A stretch of DNA of 64,000 nt from Pseudomonas monteilii NBRC 103158 = DSM 14164 (GTDB lineage: Bacteria > Pseudomonadota > Gammaproteobacteria > Pseudomonadales > Pseudomonadaceae): NCBI RefSeq assembly GCF_000730605.1, contig NZ_BBIS01000009.1:62001-126000 (forward strand), read 5' to 3'. Positions 1-8,890 of this stretch are shown here, piece by piece. The translations under genes and the position numbers were made by a program. The notes below the pieces were generated by a model that had not been told where the DNA came from, did no database searches, and was given only the letters and a program-made list of their open reading frames with translations. Position 1 is the stretch's first letter, and each line of letters opens with the position of its first letter.

Positions 1-1215
1 AACATCGACTGGTACATCGACATCGCCCGCCAGGCCGAGGCTGCGCTGTTCGACCTGATGTTCATCGTCGACAGCCAGTTCATCACCCCTGGCTCCCCCT
101 CGCACTACCTCAACCGCCTGGAGCCGCTGACCCTGCTGTCGGCCCTGGCCGTGAGCACCCGCCATATCGGCCTGGTCGGCACCCTCACCACCTCCTACAA
201 CGCCCCGTACAACGTCGCCCGCCGGCTCGCTTCGCTGGACCTGATCAGCAAGGGCCGCGCCGGCTGGAACGTGGTCACCAGTGGTGATGCCGGCACCGCC
301 GGCAACTACGGGCTGGACGAACACTACGACTACGACACCCGCTACGCCCGGGCTCAGGAGCATGTGCAAGTGGTACAGGGGCTATGGCACTCCTACGAGG
401 ACGACGCCTTCCCCCGTGACCGCGCTAGCGGCCGCTTTCTCGACCCCGCCAAGCTGCATGGGCTGAACCACAAGGGCGAGCACTTTTCGGTGGTGGGGCC
501 GCTGAACATCCAGCGCTCGCCCCAGGGCCAGCCTGTGATCTTCCAGGCCGGCGACTCCGAGCAGGGTCGCGACCTGGGTGCGGCCACCGCCGATGTGGTG
601 TTCACGCATGCCGCCAGCATCGAGCAGGGCCAGGCGTTCTACCGTGACGTCAAGGGCCGCGCGGCACGCCTGGGGCGTGATCCGGAGCAGTTGCTTGTGC
701 TGCCGGGCGCGGAGATCTACGTGGGGGATACTGACGAGCACGCCCGTGAGATCGAACGGCACTATCACCAGGCCGATCACAGCTTCGAGCTGGCGCTCAA
801 GGAGTTCGGGCGCAATTTCGGCTGGCACGACTTCAGCCAGTACGAGCTTGACGCCCCATTCCCGCAAGAGAGCCTGGAGTATGCCCGCAGCAGCTTCTTC
901 ACCAATGCCAAGCGCATCGCCGACCAGGCGCGGGACAAAGGCTTTAGCCTGCGCCAGGCGGTGGAATTCGGTCGCCAGTTGCGTCCCGGCGCGTTCGTAG
1001 GTTCCGCGCAGACGGTAGCGGCGAAGATGGCCGAATGGTTCGAGGCGCGGGCTTTGGATGGGTTCAACATTTATATAGGGCATCCGGGGCAGTTCCGTCG
1101 CTTTACCGAGGAGGTGGTGCCGCTGTTGCAGGAGCGTGGGGTGTATCGCACGGCGTATGAAGGCAGCACCTTGCGCGAGAGCCTGGGGCTGTCGATTCCG
1201 CGTTTTAGCCGGTAG
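1..1215 (+). CDS. LLM-class FMN-dependent monooxygenase (NtaA/SnaA/DszA family), 5' truncated
   Basis: The frame is open from base 1 (reads NIDWYIDIARQAEAALF before the first internal Met at 58), so the real start lies outside the window; 404 residues are visible of about 440. [28 protein letters not shown] and the [19 protein letters not shown] segment are typical of flavin monooxygenases that use reduced FMN to oxidise sulfur or nitrogen compounds (DszA, NtaA, SnaA). It closely resembles the product at 7284-8618, so the two are paralogues. It is convergent with the TonB receptor gene downstream. The substrate cannot be read from sequence. The sulfur role is inferred from neighbours. Confidence 0.88.
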   Translation, partial: NIDWYIDIARQAEAALFDLMFIVDSQFITPGSPSHYLNRLEPLTLLSALAVSTRHIGLVGTLTTSYNAPYNVARRLASLDLISKGRAGWNVVTSGDAGTAGNYGLDEHYDYDTRYARAQEHVQVVQGLWHSYEDDAFPRDRASGRFLDPAKLHGLNHKGEHFSVVGPLNIQRSPQGQPVIFQAGDSEQGRDLGAATADVVFTHAASIEQGQAFYRDVKGRAARLGRDPEQLLVLPGAEIYVGDTDEHAREIERHYHQADHSFELALKEFGRNFGWHDFSQYELDAPFPQESLEYARSSFFTNAKRIADQARDKGFSLRQAVEFGRQLRPGAFVGSAQTVAAKMAEWFEARALDGFNIYIGHPGQFRRFTEEVVPLLQERGVYRTAYEGSTLRESLGLSIPRFSR

Positions 1216-1221
1216 ATCGCC

Positions 1222-1246
1222 GGGGCTGCAACGCAGCCCCCCTTTT
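1222..1246 (+). terminator. Rho-independent terminator of the first monooxygenase gene
   Basis: Perfect 8-bp stem GGGGCTGC / GCAGCCCC (1222-1229 and 1233-1240) with a 3-nt loop, followed by CCTTTT. It lies between two convergent genes. Confidence 0.75.
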
Positions 1247-3657
1247 CAGAAGTTGTATGTCACCCGCCCAAAGTAATACCCCCCGGTAAACCCATACGGC
1301 GAGTACACCCCATACCCCTTGACCATGGTCTTGCTGCTCGGTGCCTGGCGCTCGGGGTACACATCGAACAGGTTACGTGCGCCCACCGCCAGCTCCAGGT
1401 CCTTGGTCAGCTGGTAGCCCACGTCCAGGTCGGTGATCCAGCGCGCTTTGTACTCGCGGTCCAGCGAGCGATCATTGGCGGCGTTGACCTCGCGCCACGA
1501 GCCATAGCGCGTCAGCCCCAGGTTGACCCGGTAGCGGTCCAGCCGCCAGTTGCCGCCCAGGATCAGCTTGGTGTGCGGCTGCACCTTGGTGAGCAGGTTG
1601 CGGGCCTGGCGGTCCATCAGCGTGTAGGGGGCGCCGAGAATGTTCACGCTTTGCTTGTAATCGAGGATCTCGGTGTCGTTCCAGTTGAACGCTGCGGTCC
1701 ACTTCACGGTGCCGGCGCTGCCTAGATCCTGGTCGTAGCTGCCCACCAGGTCCAGGCCCTTGGTGCGGGTGTCGGCGCCGTTGGTGAAGTACTGCCCGCC
1801 GGAGGTCGAGTCGATGCCGTTGTCCAGCAATGCCTGAGTGACTTCCGGGCCGAGCAGGGTGCCGGTGAGGGTGATGCGGTCGCGCACGTTGACCAGGTAG
1901 GCATCGGCGGTGAAGGCCAGGCGGTCGCTGGGTTGCCAGGTCAGGCCGAGGCTGTAGTTGGTGGATTTTTCAGGTTTGAGCGCTTCGGCTCCTAACGCCT
2001 TGGCCGCCGCCGAGTCCACCGGCAGTACGCCGTAGTTGATCGACTGATACACGCCATTGACCACACCATAGGTGGTGGAGCGCGCGCTGAACAGGCTGTT
2101 GGCCAGTGATGGTGCACGGAAGCCGTTGCTCACCGTAGCCCGCAGTGCCAGTTCCGGGGTGAACTCGTAGCGGGTGGTGAGCTTGCCGCTGCGGGTGGCG
2201 CCGATGCCACGGTCGTAGTGCTCGTAGCGCACCGCTGCGCCCCAGTACCACTGCGGCAACGGGTTGAAGCCCACATCCAGGAAGCCGGCGTAGCTGTTGC
2301 GGCTCGCGCTGGTAGCCTCGGCCGGTGAGATGCCGTTGGTCACCTGGGCGCCGGAGGCGGCGCAGTTGCCTGGGGTGGGGCAGTAACCGCCGTCGGCCCA
2401 ACTGGCCCAGTCGCCGGCTTGCACCTGATACGTGTCGCGGCGCTGTTCAAGGCCCCACGAGAAGTCCAGCGGCTTGCTCAGCCCCACCTCGAAGCTGCGG
2501 TGCAGGTCGAGGTTGCTGGTCAGTTGCGAGCTGACCCAGGTGCCGGACTCGAAGTGGTTGGGCGTCGCCTCGCCCAGCGAAGGGTTTTGGTTATTCCAGG
2601 TGCCTTGGGCGGCTTCGTTGCGCCCGTAGGTGCTCGACAGGTCCCAGTCCCATTCGCCGGCCAGGCCCTTGGCACCGAACGCTGCCTGGTAGTCGTGCTC
2701 TTCGATGTACCAGGTGGGCGTGTAGCCGGACGGGCGCCCATTGGGCCCGGTGGTGATGGTGTTGGCGATGGTCGGCAGACGGAAATTCTGGCCCTGCTCG
2801 GCCTTGCGGTACGACCAGGTGCTGAACGAATACAGGGTCAGGTCGTCTTGCAGGGGCAGTTCGGCGTTGTAGCCCAGGGTCAGCAGGTTGATCTTCGGCG
2901 TGCCGTAGCCGCCGTAGGTGACCTTGCCGGCGCGGTCCAGCGCTTCGGCCTGGCTGTAGCCGTTGGCACTGGCCTTGTTGTCGTCGTTCTGGCTGCGCGC
3001 ATCCATCGCCAGCTGCAGGATGCCGTCACGGCCGATCTCGAAACCCTTGTTCAGGCTTTGCTGCACGGTCTGCTTCTTGCCGTCGTAGCCCTGGCCGGCA
3101 GTCGTCACAGCGGTACCGCTGGTATCGGCCTTGAGGATCACGTTGATCACCCCGGCGATGGCGTCCGAGCCATACTGCGCGGCGGCGCCGTCGCGCAGCA
3201 CCTCCACATGGTCGATGGCGCTGATGGGGATCAGGTCCAGGTCGCTGGGCGCAGCACCGGCGTTGATGCCGCTGATGTTCAGGGTGGCGCTGGTGTGGCG
3301 GCGCTTGCCGTTGACCAGCACCAGCACCTGGGCGGCATTGAGCCCGCGCAGGTTTGGCGCGCGGGCCATGCCGCTGGCGTCCCAGCCGGTCTTTTCCGGC
3401 AGGGTGAGCGAGGGCACGCTGGCGCTCAGGGCTTCCATCAGGCCGGGCTTGCCGGTCTCCTGCAATTGCTTGGCGCTGATCACGTCGATCGGCACGGGGC
3501 TTGTGGTGACGGTGCGCTTCTCGGCGCCACGGTTGCCGGTGACGATCACCGTGCCCAGGGCCTGGGCACTGGGTTCATCGGCCAGTGTCGGGGTAGTTTG
3601 CAGCCCCGCGGCGAGGGCCATGGGGAGTAACGAGGCAGAGGTAAAGACTTGCTTCAT
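1246..3657 (-). CDS. TonB-dependent outer-membrane receptor
   Basis: 803-residue outer-membrane transporter energised by TonB/ExbBD. It has an N-terminal signal peptide (about residues 1-26, cleavage near TLA|DEP), a plug domain (about 45-170, with VLVNGKRRH and DGAAAQYGSDAIAGVINVILK), and a 22-strand type barrel ending in an aromatic residue (TYNF). There is no STN signalling domain. The start is set by AAGGA 12 nt upstream. It is the third gene of an operon with an exported amine oxidase and RidA (33 nt after the RidA gene), so it probably imports the substrate of those enzymes. The plug is strikingly like that of the receptor at 20426-22903, indicating paralogues. The ligand is unknown. 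Confidence 0.9.
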   Translation of the reverse strand: MKQVFTSASLLPMALAAGLQTTPTLADEPSAQALGTVIVTGNRGAEKRTVTTSPVPIDVISAKQLQETGKPGLMEALSASVPSLTLPEKTGWDASGMARAPNLRGLNAAQVLVLVNGKRRHTSATLNISGINAGAAPSDLDLIPISAIDHVEVLRDGAAAQYGSDAIAGVINVILKADTSGTAVTTAGQGYDGKKQTVQQSLNKGFEIGRDGILQLAMDARSQNDDNKASANGYSQAEALDRAGKVTYGGYGTPKINLLTLGYNAELPLQDDLTLYSFSTWSYRKAEQGQNFRLPTIANTITTGPNGRPSGYTPTWYIEEHDYQAAFGAKGLAGEWDWDLSSTYGRNEAAQGTWNNQNPSLGEATPNHFESGTWVSSQLTSNLDLHRSFEVGLSKPLDFSWGLEQRRDTYQVQAGDWASWADGGYCPTPGNCAASGAQVTNGISPAEATSASRNSYAGFLDVGFNPLPQWYWGAAVRYEHYDRGIGATRSGKLTTRYEFTPELALRATVSNGFRAPSLANSLFSARSTTYGVVNGVYQSINYGVLPVDSAAAKALGAEALKPEKSTNYSLGLTWQPSDRLAFTADAYLVNVRDRITLTGTLLGPEVTQALLDNGIDSTSGGQYFTNGADTRTKGLDLVGSYDQDLGSAGTVKWTAAFNWNDTEILDYKQSVNILGAPYTLMDRQARNLLTKVQPHTKLILGGNWRLDRYRVNLGLTRYGSWREVNAANDRSLDREYKARWITDLDVGYQLTKDLELAVGARNLFDVYPERQAPSSKTMVKGYGVYSPYGFTGGYYFGRVTYNF

Positions 3658-3690
3658 GCACGCAGTTCCTTGTTGGGCGGGGTGGCGCGC

Positions 3691-4185
3691 TCAGGGCGCC
3701 TTGGCCGCGATCGCGTCGATTTCCACCAGCGCGCCCGGCAACGGCAGGGCCACCACCTGCAAGGCGGTGCGGGTCGGGGTGCGGGGTTGATCGGCGGTGG
3801 CGAAGAACTCGGTGTAGGCCGCTTGCAGTCCGGCGAAATCGAGGTTGCCGCCATTGGCCGGATCGCCCACCAGGAACACCCGCAACTGGACGATGTCGCC
3901 CAGGTCCAGGCCTTGGCTCTGCAAGGCTGCGCGCAGTTTCTTCAGCACCGACCGGGCCTGTGTTTCGGTATTACCCAAGGCCGCGACGCTGCCCTTGGGC
4001 GCCTTGGGGTCTGCTACATCTGGCAGGGTGCCGCTGATGAAGGTCAGCTGACTGCCGGCCGGCACCGTGACCAGTTGCGAGATGGGGAAGTTCGAGCCAG
4101 GTGGCGCGACGCGCTTGATGCCGTCGGCGTGGGCGTTGAGGGTCAGGGACATGAGCACTCCGGCAAGTAGAAGAAGACGAGGCAT
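3691..4185 (-). CDS. Exported RidA (YjgF/UK114) family protein
   Basis: 164 residues. RidA proteins hydrolyse reactive enamine/imine intermediates to ketones. The body (about 20-160) carries the family pattern VQLRVFLVGD and a C-terminal LVEIDAIA strand. Unlike the usual cytosolic RidA of about 130 residues, this one begins with a hydrophobic signal peptide (MPRLLLLAGVLMSLTLNAHA), so it should act in the periplasm. It sits 19 nt after a Tat-exported FAD amine oxidase gene, whose imine product would be a natural substrate; that pairing is inference. AGGAAT precedes the ATG. Confidence 0.85.
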   Translation of the reverse strand: MPRLLLLAGVLMSLTLNAHADGIKRVAPPGSNFPISQLVTVPAGSQLTFISGTLPDVADPKAPKGSVAALGNTETQARSVLKKLRAALQSQGLDLGDIVQLRVFLVGDPANGGNLDFAGLQAAYTEFFATADQPRTPTRTALQVVALPLPGALVEIDAIAAKAP

Positions 4186-4204
4186 GGGTAGAATTCCTGC
4201 AGGG

Positions 4205-5767
4205 TCAGGCGGCAGCGCCGCGGGTGGTCTGGCTGGCGTGTCGGGCGATCAGGCTGACCACGCGGCGGGCGGATTCGGCGGCGCTGTTCTGCCAGATGCC
4301 CACCCCGCCATGGGCCAGGGCGTCACTGGCCAGCCAGGTGCGGCCCTGGGGCTGGTTGAGCCGGTCGTAGCCGGGCTGGGCGACTTCGTCGTGGACGATC
4401 CACGGCGCCTCGCTGAAGGGGATCTTCGACCAGTTCACCACCACCGGCCGGCCGAGTTTCTGGCTGTGACCGGGGTGCAGCGATTCCACCGCCTGGCGCG
4501 ACGAGGCAATCTGCGCGGCCAATGGCTTGGCGGCGAACTGCTGGGCCACGCCACCGGTGTTGTAGGTGGCCACCAGCACGCCTTGGGCGCTGTTGAGACG
4601 ATCACTGGGGTACCACAGGGTGCGCGCCTCGTGGTTGATGTAGCTGAGGCCGCCGTAGATCTGAAAATCCGTTTCCCAGAACCGCGGCGACTGCCAGGCC
4701 ACCTTGTTGGCCTTGTCGCCTTCGGCGCTGGCGATGGCTTGCTTGAACGGCGCGTCGAAGTTGTTCGGCAACTTGGCCAGCAGCGGCAAGGGCAGGGTGA
4801 CGATGGCGTAGTCGGCCTGTTCGACGTGCTGCTGGCCGCTCTTGCGATCACGCCACACTACCTTGGCGCCGGTGTCGCCGGTTTCGACCCCGAGCACCTC
4901 GGCGCCCAGGCGTACGCTGTCCTGGACCTGGCGGTAGAAGGCCTTGGGGATCTGGTCCATGCCGCCCACTGGCTGGAACATGGTCGAGGAAAACTCGGGG
5001 ATTTCGTCGAACACCAGCGGCAGTAGCAGGTTGCTGTCCAGCAACTGATCGAGCGGCACGGGTTGGCGCTGGATCGGCGTCTGGTCGCCGGCGCCAGCGA
5101 AGCGGGTGTAGCCGGCGCGCACCGAGCCGCGGTACTGCTGTTGGCTGTCGAGGTCACCGTAGACCTTGAGGAAGTCCAGCAGCGCCTTGCGCTGGCCACT
5201 GCTGAGTTCGGCATCCAGGCTGTTGCGGCTGACGCTGCGCGCCAGCAGTTCGCTGAAATGCCCACGGGTGTCGTTGACCGCCTGGCGCAGCAGCAGCGGT
5301 GGACGGGCAAGGTCGGGTTGGGCCAGGGCGTTGCGGCTGCTGTTGACCAGCACCTGCAACTCTACGCCCAGTTCGCGGCAGTAACCCAGGATGGTCAGGT
5401 GATGGCTGGGCAGGCGCGCGGCGCCGGCGTTGAAGAACTGGCCCTGGTCGAACTCCACGCGCTGCGTGGTGCCGTCGTTGTGTTCGATACGGTCGCCCTG
5501 GCGCAGGGTCCAGACCCGGCCGCCGACCCGCTCGCGGGCCTCCAGCACGGTCACATTGAAGCCTGCCTTGCGCAGCTCGTAGGCCGACACCAGTCCGGAA
5601 ATACCGGCGCCGACAATCAGCACGCGCTTGCCGTTGCCACCGTTGGCGGCCAGTTGCAGGGGTTCGAAGGTGGCGGCCAGGGCGTTCTGCCCCAGCGCGC
5701 CCAGTGCCGCCGAATAGCCGCCGATGGCGGCGAGGCGGGCGATCAGATCTCTACGGGACAATCCCAT
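4205..5767 (-). CDS. Tat-exported FAD-dependent amine oxidase (flavin monoamine oxidase family)
   Basis: 520 residues. Oxidises an amine to an imine with FAD. The N-terminus has a twin-arginine signal (SRRDLI followed by a hydrophobic stretch, about residues 4-32), predicting export in folded form. The Rossmann FAD motif is VLIVGAGISGLVSAYELRKAG followed by LEARERVGGRVWTLR, the MAO/L-amino-acid-oxidase signature; near the C-terminus ALAHGGVGIWQNSAAESARR matches the FAD-closing helix. It is first gene of the operon amine oxidase - RidA - TonB receptor, driven from promoter copy A at 5914-5941 with a leader of about 150 nt. Substrate unknown; an amino acid, polyamine or amino-sulfonate would fit. 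Confidence 0.87.
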   Translation of the reverse strand: MGLSRRDLIARLAAIGGYSAALGALGQNALAATFEPLQLAANGGNGKRVLIVGAGISGLVSAYELRKAGFNVTVLEARERVGGRVWTLRQGDRIEHNDGTTQRVEFDQGQFFNAGAARLPSHHLTILGYCRELGVELQVLVNSSRNALAQPDLARPPLLLRQAVNDTRGHFSELLARSVSRNSLDAELSSGQRKALLDFLKVYGDLDSQQQYRGSVRAGYTRFAGAGDQTPIQRQPVPLDQLLDSNLLLPLVFDEIPEFSSTMFQPVGGMDQIPKAFYRQVQDSVRLGAEVLGVETGDTGAKVVWRDRKSGQQHVEQADYAIVTLPLPLLAKLPNNFDAPFKQAIASAEGDKANKVAWQSPRFWETDFQIYGGLSYINHEARTLWYPSDRLNSAQGVLVATYNTGGVAQQFAAKPLAAQIASSRQAVESLHPGHSQKLGRPVVVNWSKIPFSEAPWIVHDEVAQPGYDRLNQPQGRTWLASDALAHGGVGIWQNSAAESARRVVSLIARHASQTTRGAAA

Positions 5768-5913
5768 GTCGCGGTCTCCGAGAAGTTGGGTTCGGATGTG
5801 CGCAACAGGGCAGGCGGACGCAGGCGAGGCCCGACGACGGTTGGCACGAATCCATTTGCCTCCGCCAGGTCGGGGTCGGTTTACAGAACTTAATGATCTT
5901 TGCGTGGGTTGGG

Positions 5914-5941
5914 AAAGGCTTTTTTGTTCTAAGTTAATTAT
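5914..5941 (-). promoter_or_regulatory. Island promoter core, copy A (amine oxidase operon)
   Basis: 28-bp block aligning without gaps to three others (8713, 17017, 23173). Read on the minus strand it contains TTAATTA, a -10-like TAGAAC (5926-5931), an A run and CCTTT. GCAT lies exactly 40 nt upstream of the -10 box (5972-5975). There is no good -35 hexamer, which suggests an activator-dependent promoter. The surrounding 5768-6027 is AT-rich non-coding sequence. Confidence 0.6.
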
Positions 5942-6027
5942 GTAATTTCATGATTATGTTTGTTTTACTAAATGCGTGATTTGTATTTTGTGATGTATTG
6001 TTCATTCATTTGGCGGCAACATGAAAA

Positions 6028-6109
6028 GGCCCCTTCGCGGGGCAAACCCGCTCCCACGATGCACAACGGTCGTGCTTTCGTGGAAGCGGGTTTGCCCCGC
6101 GAAGGGGCC
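6028..6109. repeat. REP-like inverted repeat pair
   Basis: Two 32-bp arms (6028-6059 and 6078-6109) that are reverse complements with one mismatch, separated by 18 nt. The arms carry the GGCCCCTTCGCGGG...AACCCGCTCC pattern of Pseudomonas putida REP elements. It lies just downstream of the stop at 6127 on the minus strand, where it may also end transcription or protect the mRNA 3' end. Confidence 0.8.
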
Positions 6110-6126
6110 GTTGCCGTTATGAAGAT

Positions 6127-7221
6127 CTAAGCCGTACGCGCGCTACGCTCACCTTCCCGCAGCGCAACCAGCGCCTTGATCCGCGGAATCAACGCCTGCC
6201 CATACTCCACCGCATCGCGCAACTGATCGAACCCCCGGAACAAGAAGGTACTCACCCCCAGCTCGTAATACGCGTGCGCAGCCTCGGCCACCTGGTCCGG
6301 CGTGCCCACCAGCGAGGTGGAGTTGCCCGCACCGCCGCCGAGCGCGGCGATCTCGGTCCACAGCCGGGTGTCGTGCACCTTGCCGGCCAGCTGCACCAGC
6401 CGTTCGGAACCCACGTTGCTCTTGCCGAAGTTCTTCTCGCGGCGGTTGCCCTGGCGGATGCCGATACGCTGCTTGGCGTCGGCCAGAATGCGCTCGGCGC
6501 GGGCCCAGGCTTCGTCCTCGGTGGCGCCGAGGATCGGGCGCAGCGACAGGCTGAAGCGGATGTGCTTCTCGCGCCCGTAGCGGGCGGCGGCCTTGCGGAC
6601 CTTGGCAATCCGCTCGCGCACCTGCTCCAGCGGCTCGCCCCACATCATGCACACGTCGGCGTGCTTGGCGGCGACCTCCACGGCGGCGTCGGAGGCGCCG
6701 GAGAAGTAGATCGGCAGCTTGCCCACCGGTTTGACCAGGGTCAGGTTGTCTTCCACCCGGTAATGTTCACCCTGGTGGTCGAAGGGTTCGGTGCGGGTCC
6801 AGGTGTTGCGCAGCACCTCCAGGTACTCGTCGGTGCGTGCGTAGCGGGCGTCCTTGTCGAGAAAGTCGCCATCGCGCTGCAGGTCGCCGCTGTCGCCGCC
6901 GGTGATGACGTTGATCGAGGCGCGGCCACGGCTGAGCTGGTCGAGGGTGGCGAACTGGCGGGCGGCGAAGGTCGGTGCCTGGAAGCCTGGGCGGTGGGCC
7001 ACCAGCAGGCCGATGCGCTCGGTCAGCGCGGCCACGTAGCTGGCCAGGATCATCGAGTCCGGCGCGCTGGTGTTGACTGCCAGCAGCGCCTTGTCGAAAC
7101 CGCCGTATTCCTGGGCCTGGGAGAACGCCTTGATGAATTCCAGGTCTACCAGCGGGCCGCGCGGGGCCTGGGATTCGCTGCCTTCCTGGGGGCCGATGAG
7201 GCCGACGAATTCGAGAGTCAT
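6127..7221 (-). CDS. LLM-class alkanesulfonate monooxygenase-like protein (SsuD type)
   Basis: 364 residues from the ATG at 7221, chosen because AAAGGA lies 11 nt before it; an upstream in-frame start would run into the neighbouring gene. TIM-barrel flavin monooxygenase with GFDKALLAVNTSAPDSM, LVAHRPGFQAPTFAARQFATLD, GRASINVITGG and KLPIYFSGASDAAVEVAAKHADV, all close to SsuD, which uses FMNH2 and oxygen to release sulfite from alkanesulfonates. It is 62 nt downstream of a second LLM gene in a two-gene operon under promoter copy B. No SsuE-type FMN reductase is seen in the window, so one must be supplied elsewhere. Confidence 0.88.
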   Translation of the reverse strand: MTLEFVGLIGPQEGSESQAPRGPLVDLEFIKAFSQAQEYGGFDKALLAVNTSAPDSMILASYVAALTERIGLLVAHRPGFQAPTFAARQFATLDQLSRGRASINVITGGDSGDLQRDGDFLDKDARYARTDEYLEVLRNTWTRTEPFDHQGEHYRVEDNLTLVKPVGKLPIYFSGASDAAVEVAAKHADVCMMWGEPLEQVRERIAKVRKAAARYGREKHIRFSLSLRPILGATEDEAWARAERILADAKQRIGIRQGNRREKNFGKSNVGSERLVQLAGKVHDTRLWTEIAALGGGAGNSTSLVGTPDQVAEAAHAYYELGVSTFLFRGFDQLRDAVEYGQALIPRIKALVALREGERSARTA

Positions 7222-7283
7222 GGAGCAAAATTCCTTTTCTGGGGGTATGGGCGGGCTGGGGCCGCAAAGCAGCCCTGGCGGTC

Positions 7284-8618
7284 TCAAGCCACTGCGCTTT
7301 GTTCGCGGCGCAAGGTATTGCGGTTGGCCGGCACATCCAGCCCGAAGTTGGCGCGCAGGGTGTCGCCTGCGTACTCGCCGCGTACCAGCCCGCGCGCCTG
7401 CAACAGCGGTACCACCAGCTCGGTGAAGTACTGCAGGCCATCGGGCAGCAGCTGGTTGATGATGAAACCGTCGGCGGCGCCGTGCTCGAACCAGTCCTGC
7501 AGGGCGTTGGCCACTTGCTCGGGGGTACCGACGAAGTCGCGGCGCGGGCGCGAGAAGCGCAGGGCCAGTTCGCGCAGGGTCAGTTGCTCGTCCTGGGCCA
7601 ACTGCTTGAGCTGGTCGGCGGTGCCTTTGTGGCTGTTGTCGCCCAGGGTGCCCAGGTCGGGGAAGGGCGCGTCCAGCGCGTGCTGGCTGAAGTCGTAGTC
7701 GTTGAACGGGCGGCCCAGGGCGACGATGGCATCCTCGATGCTCACCAGCTCCACGGCCTGCTGGTAGCGGTGTTGCACTTCCTCCTCGTCACGCCCGACG
7801 ATGGGGCGGATGCCCGGCAGGATAAACAGCTGCTCAGGGTCGCGGCCATGCTTGGCAGCGCGCTGCTTGAGGTCCTGGTAGTAGGCGCGGGCGTCACTGA
7901 ACGACTCGGGGCTGACGAAGATCGCATCGGCGTTCTGGGCGGCGAAGTTACGTCCGTCCTCGGACACTCCGGCCTGGAAGATCAGCGGCTGGCCCTGGGG
8001 CGAGCGCTGGATGTTCAGCGGGCCTTTGACCTTGAAGAACTCGCCCTGGTGGCCGAGGGTGTGCAGTTTGTCCGGGGCGAAAAACTCGCCGGTGTGTTTG
8101 TTGCGGGTGAAGGCATCATCCTCCCACGAATCCCACAGGCCCTTGACCACCTCGACGTGCTCGCGGGCGATGCGGTAGCGCACGGCATGCGGCGGGTGCT
8201 CGGCCTTACCGAAGTTGTCGGCAGTGCCTGATAACCACGAGGTGACAACGTTCCAGCCGGCGCGCCCGCCGCTGATCTGGTCCAGCGAGGCGAACTGGCG
8301 TGCGACCTGGAACGGCTCGGTGTAGCTGACCGTGACCGTGGCCACCAGACCGATGTGCGAGGTGACTGCGGCCAGGGCCGAAAGAATGGTCAACGGCTCG
8401 AAGCGGTTGAGGTAGTGGGGGCTGGAGCGGGCGTGGATGTGCAGGCTGTCGGCGATGAAGGCGAAGTCGAATTTGGCGGCCTCGGCCAGCTGCGCCTGCT
8501 GCTTGTAGAAGCCGAAGTTGACACTGGCATCGGCCAGCGCCTCGGGGTGTCGCCATTCGCCCCAGCCGTGGCCGACACCGTGGATCATCGCGCCGAGTTT
8601 GATTTGTCGCTTGCTCAT
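7284..8618 (-). CDS. LLM-class FMN-dependent monooxygenase (NtaA/SnaA/DszA family)
   Basis: 444 residues, full length for the family. Motifs: [12 protein letters not shown] near the N-terminus, [19 protein letters not shown] (about 65-83), [37 protein letters not shown] and [16 protein letters not shown]. Expected to oxidise an organosulfur or amine substrate with FMNH2 from a partner reductase. It is first gene of an operon with the SsuD-like gene and starts about 100 nt downstream of promoter copy B. It is a paralogue of the truncated gene at the left edge. Its substrate is unknown. Confidence 0.9.
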   Translation of the reverse strand: MSKRQIKLGAMIHGVGHGWGEWRHPEALADASVNFGFYKQQAQLAEAAKFDFAFIADSLHIHARSSPHYLNRFEPLTILSALAAVTSHIGLVATVTVSYTEPFQVARQFASLDQISGGRAGWNVVTSWLSGTADNFGKAEHPPHAVRYRIAREHVEVVKGLWDSWEDDAFTRNKHTGEFFAPDKLHTLGHQGEFFKVKGPLNIQRSPQGQPLIFQAGVSEDGRNFAAQNADAIFVSPESFSDARAYYQDLKQRAAKHGRDPEQLFILPGIRPIVGRDEEEVQHRYQQAVELVSIEDAIVALGRPFNDYDFSQHALDAPFPDLGTLGDNSHKGTADQLKQLAQDEQLTLRELALRFSRPRRDFVGTPEQVANALQDWFEHGAADGFIINQLLPDGLQYFTELVVPLLQARGLVRGEYAGDTLRANFGLDVPANRNTLRREQSAVA

Positions 8619-8712
8619 AGGGAGTCCTTCTGCAATCAGGTGATGGAGGCCTCCGCCGGGTGTGGGGTCGGACTGGTAAAGGGGACGTTAGCGTGGAGGG
8701 GAGGGGGTTGTG

Positions 8713-8740
8713 AAAGGCTTTGTGGTTCTAAGCTAATTAT
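8713..8740 (-). promoter_or_regulatory. Island promoter core, copy B (two-gene LLM operon)
   Basis: Ungapped match to the 28-bp block of copies A, C and D. Minus-strand reading: ATAATTAGCT, then -10-like TAGAAC (8725-8730). GCAT (8771-8774), inside AATGCATATT, is exactly 40 nt upstream of the -10 box. Confidence 0.6.
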
Positions 8741-8797
8741 GCATAAGTATTATTTGAGTAATTAAACAATATGCATTGTTTTTTGTTTCCGCCTGAT

Positions 8798-8861
8798 CCT
8801 GTCGCAGGCTTCGCCAGCTCCCATAGTGTCCGGTGTGAACCTTGTGGGAGCTTGCGACAGG
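8798..8861. repeat. Imperfect inverted repeat after the ABC operon
   Basis: CCTGTCGCA and AGCTCCCA (8798-8823) pair with TGGGAGCT and TGCGACAGG (8845-8861). It lies about 30 nt past the stop codon of the ABC ATPase gene on the minus strand, so it may end that operon; the sequence style is REP-like. Confidence 0.55.
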
Positions 8862-8890
8862 GCCGTCAGGGCAAATCAGGGGATCCGCCT

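Noticed and set aside
2419..3630. Long open frame (403 codons) antisense to the TonB receptor gene
   Set aside because: Its translation is low-complexity Gly/Ala/Val/Arg sequence typical of the opposite strand of high-GC genes; no domain and no ribosome site. The receptor on the other strand is unmistakable.
6028..6109. Insertion-sequence ends or CRISPR repeat
   Set aside because: No transposase or repeated spacer structure nearby; the arms match REP elements.
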